Source: Alistipes sp. UBA943
GTDB lineage: Bacteria; Bacteroidota; Bacteroidia; Bacteroidales; Rikenellaceae
DNA: 6,586 nt
Assembly: GCA_002293345.1 (NCBI GenBank)
Contig: DBDB01000064.1
Span: 1 to 6,586, forward strand
Direction of reading: 5' to 3'
The notes under the pieces were generated by a model. That model was not told the origin of the DNA and searched no databases. It saw nothing but the letters and a program-made list of their open reading frames with translations. Shown one piece after another: positions 1 through 4,351 of this stretch (the first letter of the stretch is position 1; the number at the start of each line of letters is the position of its first letter). The position numbers and the translations under genes are program-made.

Positions 1-180
1 ACGGAGGGAGAAGCCGCGCCCGATGTCATCGGTATTCGGATAGAACCCCGTGGAATCGAAGTAGAACCTTTGCGCAAGCGCAGTAGAATTCGCCTGGCAG
101 GACCAGTAACCCCCGTGGGAAGCCTGATAGTACAGCGTTCCGTCGGTGTAGTAACGGCGCCCCGTCGCGGGGAGGAGGGG
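1..180 (-). pseudogene. C-terminal fragment of a GYWS-type Bacteroidota surface-protein domain, partial at window edge
   Basis: Read on the minus strand in the frame whose codons end at position 1, this stretch is open and encodes LLPATGRRYYTDGTLYY, then GGYWSCQANSTALAQRF, then GFYPNTDDIGRGFSLR. This matches the pattern of the repeat domain common in Bacteroidota lipoproteins and fimbrillin-like surface proteins (FLPAAGxR ... GYYWSST ... YGFSVR), related to the Fibrobacter major paralogous domain. The protein would continue beyond the left edge, so its true C-terminus is not visible. On the N-terminal side, similarity stops at about position 180. Upstream codons run into a proline-rich, low-complexity stretch and then into the promoter and start of the divergent oxidoreductase gene, so the usual preceding part of the domain is missing. 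I infer a decayed or truncated gene end. A short functional gene starting at an ATG near 241-246 is possible but less likely. The molecular function of the domain is unknown. Confidence 0.55.
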
Positions 181-218
181 GGGAGGATAAGGATATTTTC
201 CTGGGAACGAAAATTGCT

Positions 219-226
219 TATCTTTG
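219..226 (+). promoter_or_regulatory. Bacteroidota-type -7 box for the flavodoxin-fold oxidoreductase gene
   Basis: TATCTTTG matches the Bacteroidota -7 consensus TAnnTTTG exactly and ends 18 bp before the ATG at 245. It sits in a short AT-rich segment (about 187-243) in otherwise GC-richer DNA. The -33 region around 195-203 is T-rich but has no clean TTG. The transcript would have a leader of roughly ten bases, with no Shine-Dalgarno sequence, which is normal in this phylum. Confidence 0.6.
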
Positions 227-244
227 CTTACAAACAACACCATC

Positions 245-853
245 ATGAAAGTACTCTTGATCAACGGCAGTCCCCGCATCAACGGCAATACCCATTTCGC
301 GCTTTCCGAAGCAGCCCACACGCTCGAACAGTCGGGTGTCGACACAGAGATCATCTCCATCGGCACAAAAGCCGTACAAGGGTGTATTGCGTGTAACCGG
401 TGTGACGAGTTAGGCCGTTGCGTCTTTCAGGATGAGCTCTACAATACGGTACGCGACAGAATCGCCACGTGCGACGGCCTGATCATCGGCTCTCCGACCT
501 ATTATGCAGGTCCGAATGGGTCGCTTTGCGCACTGTTGGATCGACTGTTCTACTCGTGTGGCGAGTTATTGCAATTCAAACCGGCAGCTGCAGTGGCGGT
601 ATGTCGACGCGGCGGTGCGAGTGCCACGTTGGATCGACTGAACAAATATTTTCCGATCACACAAATGCCGATCGTACCGTCACAATATTGGAACCTTGCG
701 TATGGTTTGATGCCGGGTGACGTATCACATGACGATGAAGGACTCCAAACGATGCGTACCCTGGCACGCAACATGGCCTGGATGCTGAAACTTCTCCATC
801 GCGATACTGTCCCTCAACACGAGGAGGGAGTCATGACCAATTTCATTCGATAG
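245..853 (+). CDS. Flavodoxin family NAD(P)H-dependent oxidoreductase (iron-sulfur flavoprotein-like)
   Basis: This 202-residue cytoplasmic protein has the fold of the NADPH-dependent FMN reductase / iron-sulfur flavoprotein group. The N-terminal strand and FMN phosphate-binding loop are visible as MKVLLINGSPRINGNT (residues 1-16). A cysteine cluster C47-x2-C50-x2-C53-x5-C59 follows, in the position where iron-sulfur flavoproteins bind a 4Fe-4S cluster. The second flavin-contact loop is GLIIGSPTYYAGPNGS (78-93), followed by the helix with LLDR (97-100). Proteins of this type pass electrons between a nicotinamide or ferredoxin donor and FMN; the physiological acceptor cannot be told from sequence. 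An in-frame TTG at 224 would add seven residues but lies inside the -7 box, so the ATG at 245, where homology begins, is preferred. The gene stands alone: the next gene downstream is convergent. Confidence 0.85.
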   Translation: MKVLLINGSPRINGNTHFALSEAAHTLEQSGVDTEIISIGTKAVQGCIACNRCDELGRCVFQDELYNTVRDRIATCDGLIIGSPTYYAGPNGSLCALLDRLFYSCGELLQFKPAAAVAVCRRGGASATLDRLNKYFPITQMPIVPSQYWNLAYGLMPGDVSHDDEGLQTMRTLARNMAWMLKLLHRDTVPQHEEGVMTNFIR

Positions 854-941
854 TAACACATATCTCTCCTTGTCCTGCGCTACATTAGATCTTTATAGTC
901 GCATATCGCGGTCGTTAGAGACGACCATGCTCATACCTGCC

Positions 942-971
942 AACCCAGCCGCTGGGGTCAGCGGCTAAGTT
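942..971. repeat. Inverted repeat / hairpin in the GC-rich gap
   Basis: AGCCGCTG at 947-954 and CAGCGGCT at 959-966 are perfect inverted copies with a 4-base spacer, GGGT. The stem extends outward with AAC (942-944) against GTT (969-971) across a two-base internal mismatch. No T-run follows on either strand, so it does not resemble an intrinsic terminator. It may be part of a larger repeat element that includes the hairpin at 997-1021. Confidence 0.5.
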
Positions 972-996
972 TGTCCCACCCCTGCCCCTCCCAGGA

Positions 997-1036
997 GGCG
1001 CCCCCTTGATAAGGGGGCGCCGCAAAAAATCAAAAC
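997..1036 (-). repeat. Dispersed hairpin repeat, copy 1
   Basis: The stem GGCGCCCCCTT (997-1007) pairs perfectly over 11 bp with 1011-1021 around a GAT loop. It is followed on the plus strand by CGCAAAAAATCAAAAC. Positions 1001-1036 match the reverse complement of 6545-6580 at 35 of 36 bases, so this is a repeat family and not a unique hairpin. The strand is given as minus because, in that orientation, both copies read TTTTGATTTTTTGCGGC followed by the hairpin, and both lie downstream of a gene transcribed in the same direction (murF here, the porin gene for copy 2). The full length of the element is unknown; the GC-rich sequence from about 941 to 1125 may belong to it. Confidence 0.75.
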
Positions 1037-1056
1037 TACTAAGCCTCGGGGGTGCT

Positions 1057-1073
1057 TGCGCGCTCCGCGCGCA
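1057..1073. repeat. Short GC-only hairpin in the intergenic gap
   Basis: TGCGCGC (1057-1063) and GCGCGCA (1067-1073) are perfect inverted repeats around a TCC loop, giving a compact 7-bp stem made almost entirely of G-C pairs. It lies 20 bases from the dispersed repeat core and may be part of the same element. No function can be assigned. Confidence 0.45.
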
Positions 1074-1277
1074 TAGCCTCCATCCTTGGGCGGGGCCGAA
1101 GCGGGGAGGAGGCGTCTTCGCCGCATTGATTCGCGAGCCGTCAATCTGGTCGAGTCCGATTTGAAAAATTAGGATGAAGTAACTCACCCGGATTTCGCAA
1201 AACGATAGGTAAAACTTATAGGTTGTTAATAAAAAAGCGACAGTTGGGTCAAGGTTTTAGAAAAAGCGGGGAGAAAA

Positions 1278-2480
1278 TTACAACTGCTCGACGACCCTTT
1301 CGAGACCGATGCCGCGCGAGCCCTTGATCAGGACGATGGCGTTGGAGATTTCTGAAAGGATGGGTTGTAGGGACTTCACGTCAGGAAAATTATTCGATCC
1401 GTTTGAAAAATGGCTTCCTACGGTAATCACACGCACATCGAGGATACCTTTCGCGATGGTCAGGATACGATCGTGTTCCGTGGCACTCCACGCGCCCAAT
1501 TCCAACATGTCACCCAGGATCAACACCTTTGCCGTACGTCCATGCAGCGGCTCTCGGGCGAAGTTCGCAATGGCGGCCTCCATGCTCGACGGGTTAGCGT
1601 TATAACAATCCAGAATCAATGTATTCCGTTGTGTGTCAATACGTTGCGATCTGTTGTTGTCCGGAATGTAGGCGGCGATCGCTTCGCGATAGTCGGTGTC
1701 TGAGACACCGAAGCGTCGGCCTACGGCCGCCGCAGCCGCCACATTCGCACGGTTGTAATCCCCCTCCAAATGGTGCACGATGCCATCCGCCAAGGTGATG
1801 GAGTAGGGAATCGTGTCAACGTGACGCTCGCGGGCCATGTCGACCAACGTGCTATCTTCCTGTAACACAAAGGCTTGCCCTTCCGTAGCGGCCAGATAGT
1901 CATACAGTTCGCCCTTGCCCCTCCGGACGCCATCCTCGCCACCGAAACCTTCTAAATGGGCACGTCCGATATTTGTGATGATACCGAAATTCGGCTCTGC
2001 AATGTCGCACAAGGCCGAAATTTCTCCCACGGCACTGGCGCCCATTTCTATTATACCCATTTCAGTGTGGGCATCCATAGACAATAGTGTGAGCGGCACT
2101 CCGATATGGTTGTTGAGATTGCCTTGGGTGGCGTAAACGTTGTATTTTTTTGACAAAACACGCGATACAAGCTCTTTGGTAGTGGTTTTGCCGTTCGTGC
2201 CCGTGATGGCGAGAATCGGGATTCCCAACATGCGGCGGTGGTGACGGGCCAGATCTTGCAATGTTTTCAGGACGTCATCGACCACGATAAAACCCTGTCC
2301 CACAAGGGTTTGGTTATCTACAACAGCATATGCCGCCCCATCGTTCAAGGCTTGTTGCGCAAACCGGTTGCCGTCGAAATTCGCACCCCGAAGGGCAAAG
2401 AAAATCGAATCGGGAATAATGTGCCGCGAGTCGGTCGAAATATGCGGATGCGATAGGAATAACTTATAGATTTCTTCCAT
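1278..2480 (-). CDS. murF: UDP-N-acetylmuramoyl-tripeptide--D-alanyl-D-alanine ligase
   Basis: MurF uses ATP to join D-Ala-D-Ala to the UDP-MurNAc-tripeptide, the last cytoplasmic step in making the peptidoglycan precursor. The order of motifs fits the Mur ligase family. The N-terminal substrate domain has STDSR (15-19) and FFALRG (27-32). The ATP-binding loop is ITGTNGKTTTKE (92-103), followed by GNLNNHIGVPLT (120-131). EMGAS is at 145-149 and the region of the modified lysine is RRGKGELYDYL (186-196). GDYNRAN (240-246) leads into the C-terminal domain, with DCYNANPSSMEAA (291-303), LGDMLELG (322-329) and IKGSRGIGLE (385-394). At 400 residues the protein is shorter than the 430-450 usual for MurF. 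The ends look complete, and the missing length falls between about residues 226 and 240. The gene starts 14 bp after manC, so the two are probably co-transcribed. Confidence 0.93.
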   Translation of the reverse strand: MEEIYKLFLSHPHISTDSRHIIPDSIFFALRGANFDGNRFAQQALNDGAAYAVVDNQTLVGQGFIVVDDVLKTLQDLARHHRRMLGIPILAITGTNGKTTTKELVSRVLSKKYNVYATQGNLNNHIGVPLTLLSMDAHTEMGIIEMGASAVGEISALCDIAEPNFGIITNIGRAHLEGFGGEDGVRRGKGELYDYLAATEGQAFVLQEDSTLVDMARERHVDTIPYSITLADGIVHHLEGDYNRANVAAAAAVGRRFGVSDTDYREAIAAYIPDNNRSQRIDTQRNTLILDCYNANPSSMEAAIANFAREPLHGRTAKVLILGDMLELGAWSATEHDRILTIAKGILDVRVITVGSHFSNGSNNFPDVKSLQPILSEISNAIVLIKGSRGIGLERVVEQL

Positions 2481-2490
2481 GCTATAAGTT
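2461..2490 (-). promoter_or_regulatory. Inverted repeat placing the murF start codon in a hairpin loop
   Basis: On the minus strand, AACTTATAG (2490-2482) precedes the start codon and its exact reverse complement CTATAAGTT (2469-2461) lies within codons 4-7 of murF. The mRNA could form a 9-bp, AU-rich stem with a 12-base loop, CAUGGAAGAAAU, containing the AUG. A weak AAGGA sequence (2496-2492) sits at the foot of the stem. Such a structure could tune translation of murF relative to manC. The stem has only two G-C pairs, so it is of modest stability, and a 9-bp inverted repeat of this spacing can arise by chance in a window this size. Confidence 0.4.
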
Positions 2491-2494
2491 TTCC

Positions 2495-3571
2495 TTATGA
2501 AAACTCCTCCCCGTTGTCATATTTAACTTCGTCGATATACTTCTTGATATTTTGCTCTTCCGTGCGCGGACAGATCAACAGCACGTCATCCGTGTCGACC
2601 ACGATGAAGTCGCGAAGTCCGTGGATGGATGCAACCTTCCCCGCCGGCATCGAGATCATACAAGATCGTGTCGATTCATCCGTGTAAATCCCCTTCTCCG
2701 GTTTGGCGTTCGCATACCTGTCTTTGCGTGCCTGTTGGTACAACGCTCCCCATGTGCCGACGTCACTCCAGCCGAAATCGCCGCTGTGCACATACACATT
2801 GTCCGCCTTCTCCATCACACCGTAGTCGATCGACACCGAACGGCACTCCGTGAAGACCGCTCCGATGGCTTTCGTTTCGTCCACCGTGCCGATCGCCGGG
2901 CGTGCAAAGGCGAACAGCGCCTCCTGCTCAGGCAGATACTTCTTGAACGCCGCCAGGATCGACGATGCTTTCCAGACGAAAATACCGGCGTTCCACAAAA
3001 ATTCACCCGTCTGTAAAAATGTCTGCGCCAACTCCAACGACGGTTTTTCGGTGAAACATTTCACCTTGGAGATCGTATCGTCCGAAGAGGTCTGGATGTA
3101 CCCGTAGCCTGTGTCGGGGCGCGTGGGGCGGATCCCGACCGTCATTAGCGCGTCGTGACCCTCCACAAACTCCATGCAGGCAGTGATCACGCGACGAAAC
3201 TCCTCCGGTTCGAGGATCAGGTGGTCGGACGGCGTGACGATCATCCGGGCGTCGGGATTCCGTGCCGCAAGAACCTCAGCCGCGTACTCGATCGCAGGGG
3301 CCGTATTACGCCCCACAGGTTCGCCCAGTACCTGCTCCGTAGCGAGGTCGGGCAGCTGTTCGAGTACCATAGCGCGATAGCGCTCGTTCGTCACGACGAT
3401 AAAATTCTCCTTCGGGACGACCCCCGTGAAACGGTCGTAGGTCATCTGTAAAAAAGTCTTTCCGGTGCCGAGGATATCTAAAAATTGCTTCGGGCGCGAT
3501 TGGCGGCTCACGGGCCAAAATCGGGTGCCGATACCGCCCGCCATGATGACACAATAGGTGTTTTTCTCCAT
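2495..3571 (-). CDS. manC: Mannose-1-phosphate guanylyltransferase (GDP-mannose pyrophosphorylase)
   Basis: The enzyme makes GDP-mannose from mannose-1-phosphate and GTP in the cytoplasm. GDP-mannose feeds mannose, and through later steps GDP-fucose or rhamnose, into capsule, lipopolysaccharide and glycoprotein sugars. The 358-residue protein has the nucleotidyltransferase signature MAGGIGTRFWPVSR (10-23) with PKQFL (27-31). It also has GEPVGRNTAPAI (83-94), the TPSDH metal/nucleotide motif (113-117), GYGYIQ (155-160), FTEKP (173-177), FLWNAGIFVW (191-200), SIDYGVMEK (247-255) and DFGWSDVGTW (265-274). The length fits the short, single-function type. The C-terminal phosphomannose isomerase domain of bifunctional ManC/AlgA enzymes is absent. 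The ATG at 3571 is chosen because homology starts there; an in-frame TTG 39 bp upstream lies inside the divergent promoter region. It is the first gene of the manC-murF pair. Confidence 0.92.
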   Translation of the reverse strand: MEKNTYCVIMAGGIGTRFWPVSRQSRPKQFLDILGTGKTFLQMTYDRFTGVVPKENFIVVTNERYRAMVLEQLPDLATEQVLGEPVGRNTAPAIEYAAEVLAARNPDARMIVTPSDHLILEPEEFRRVITACMEFVEGHDALMTVGIRPTRPDTGYGYIQTSSDDTISKVKCFTEKPSLELAQTFLQTGEFLWNAGIFVWKASSILAAFKKYLPEQEALFAFARPAIGTVDETKAIGAVFTECRSVSIDYGVMEKADNVYVHSGDFGWSDVGTWGALYQQARKDRYANAKPEKGIYTDESTRSCMISMPAGKVASIHGLRDFIVVDTDDVLLICPRTEEQNIKKYIDEVKYDNGEEFS

Positions 3572-3579
3572 AGTAAGAG

Positions 3580-3587
3580 CGAAGGTA
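3580..3587 (-). promoter_or_regulatory. -7 box for manC-murF
   Basis: On the minus strand this reads TACCTTCG, one mismatch from TAnnTTTG and a common natural variant. It ends 8 bases before the manC ATG at 3571, so the transcript would be leaderless or nearly so. A TTG on the minus strand at 3610-3608 lies 20 bp upstream, the spacing expected for a -33 element. Confidence 0.55.
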
Positions 3588-3599
3588 GCGATTTTTTCG

Positions 3600-3607
3600 T
3601 ATCTTCG
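3600..3607 (+). promoter_or_regulatory. -7 box for pssA-porin
   Basis: TATCTTCG matches TAnnTTTG with one mismatch and is followed by CAACCT, resembling typical Bacteroidota promoters. It ends only 6 bases before the ATG at 3614, so transcription should start close to or within that codon. No TTG is seen at the expected -33 distance; that position falls next to the -7 box of the opposing manC promoter. Confidence 0.5.
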
Positions 3608-3613
3608 CAACCT

Positions 3614-4351
3614 ATGGGCTTCGATAAAATGAGATTGTTTACCATTCCGAACGTACTCACGTTATGCAACCTGCTGTGCGGGGCCGCCGCGGTGACGTTC
3701 GCTCTCGATGGCGGAAAAATCGAAATCGCGTTTTGGCTCGTCGCGGCCGGTGCCGCGTTCGACTTTTTCGACGGCTTCGCCGCGCGGATGCTCAAGAGCA
3801 TCCATCCAGTTGGGAAACAACTGGATTCGCTGTCCGACGTCGTGACGTTCGGACTGGCGCCCGCGGCGATGCTGTGGCGGGTGTGTCGTGACGTAAATTG
3901 GGTGTGGGTGCCCGAAACATGGACAGCGCTCCAACAATGGCTGCCGTATGCCGTCTACCTGATGACCGCCTTCGCCGCCCTGCGTTTGGCACGATTCAAT
4001 ATCGACGAAGGACAAAAAACCGAATTCACGGGACTCCCCGCACCTGCAGGCGGATTGCTGTGTGCATCCGTGGCGATGCTGTGGGCGCGCGGGTTGAACC
4101 CCCAACTCTCCGCTGAGGTGGTGTTGGGACTGGCATGGGTGACGGCATGGCTGTTCATCAGCCCGATGCGTATGTTCTCCCTCAAATTCGCGGGATTCGG
4201 GTGGGAGGAGAATCGGTTGAGGTATCAATTCATACTGTGTGCCGCCGTACTGGTGTGGTTCCTCCGATGGACTGCCCTGCCTGCTATTATAGGACTCTAC
4301 ATTATTGTGTCGACATTGCGTTGGGCCGCCGCTCGTGGGGATAAGGAATGA
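3614..4351 (+). CDS. pssA: CDP-diacylglycerol--serine O-phosphatidyltransferase
   Basis: This inner-membrane enzyme transfers the phosphatidyl group of CDP-diacylglycerol to serine, giving phosphatidylserine, the precursor of phosphatidylethanolamine. The CDP-alcohol phosphotransferase signature is complete: D50-x2-D53-G54-x2-A57-R58-x8-G67-x3-D71-x3-D75. The N-terminal IPNVLTLCNLLCGAAAV (11-27) and the later LARFNI (125-130) with TGLPAPAGG (139-147) are typical of the PssA branch. Hydrophobic segments at about 12-31, 37-52, 110-127, 146-158, 167-185, 205-219 and 221-237 suggest a polytopic protein. Two starts are possible: the ATG at 3614 (245 residues) and the ATG at 3629 (240 residues, MRLFTIPN). 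The promoter is so close that the first would be nearly leaderless, so 3629 is a real alternative. The stop overlaps the next start as ATGA, indicating coupled translation with the porin gene. Confidence 0.9.
   Translation: MGFDKMRLFTIPNVLTLCNLLCGAAAVTFALDGGKIEIAFWLVAAGAAFDFFDGFAARMLKSIHPVGKQLDSLSDVVTFGLAPAAMLWRVCRDVNWVWVPETWTALQQWLPYAVYLMTAFAALRLARFNIDEGQKTEFTGLPAPAGGLLCASVAMLWARGLNPQLSAEVVLGLAWVTAWLFISPMRMFSLKFAGFGWEENRLRYQFILCAAVLVWFLRWTALPAIIGLYIIVSTLRWAAARGDKE

Larger units (their letters stand above)
854..1277. other. Non-coding gap between convergent genes, with a GC-rich hairpin-dense core
   Basis: This 424-bp stretch lies between the stop codons of the oxidoreductase gene and murF. 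I find no convincing gene in it. The flanks (854-905 and about 1165-1277) are AT-rich. The centre (about 941-1125) is strongly GC-rich and holds several perfect hairpins plus one copy of the dispersed repeat annotated separately. A 6-bp hairpin, GGTCGT/ACGACC with loop TAGAG, lies at 910-926. No hairpin followed by a T-run is present on either strand, so I cannot mark an intrinsic terminator for either gene. Confidence 0.6.

Noticed and set aside
70..396. Plus-strand open frame of 108 residues across the left region.
   Set aside because: It crosses the promoter and start of the oxidoreductase gene in another frame, begins at a TTG inside the antisense surface-domain fragment and has no recognisable motif.
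915..1187. A 90-residue minus-strand open frame in the intergenic gap.
   Set aside because: It runs straight through the hairpin repeat; its composition is proline/arginine/glycine-rich, as expected from GC-rich repeat DNA. It matches no family I know and the same repeat at the right edge is non-coding.
854..1277. A tRNA, small structured RNA of known class or CRISPR array in the gap.
   Set aside because: No cloverleaf, no regularly spaced direct repeats and no known riboswitch pattern can be seen; only independent short hairpins.
3485..3613. N-terminal extension of pssA by 43 residues to an upstream alternative start.
   Set aside because: The extension lies antisense to the conserved start of manC and runs through both promoters; PssA homology begins only at MRLFTIPN or shortly before.
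3662..4228. Open frame of 188 residues antisense to pssA.
   Set aside because: Histidine/arginine/proline-rich composition, no family resemblance, and complete overlap with a gene carrying a perfect CDP-alcohol phosphotransferase motif.
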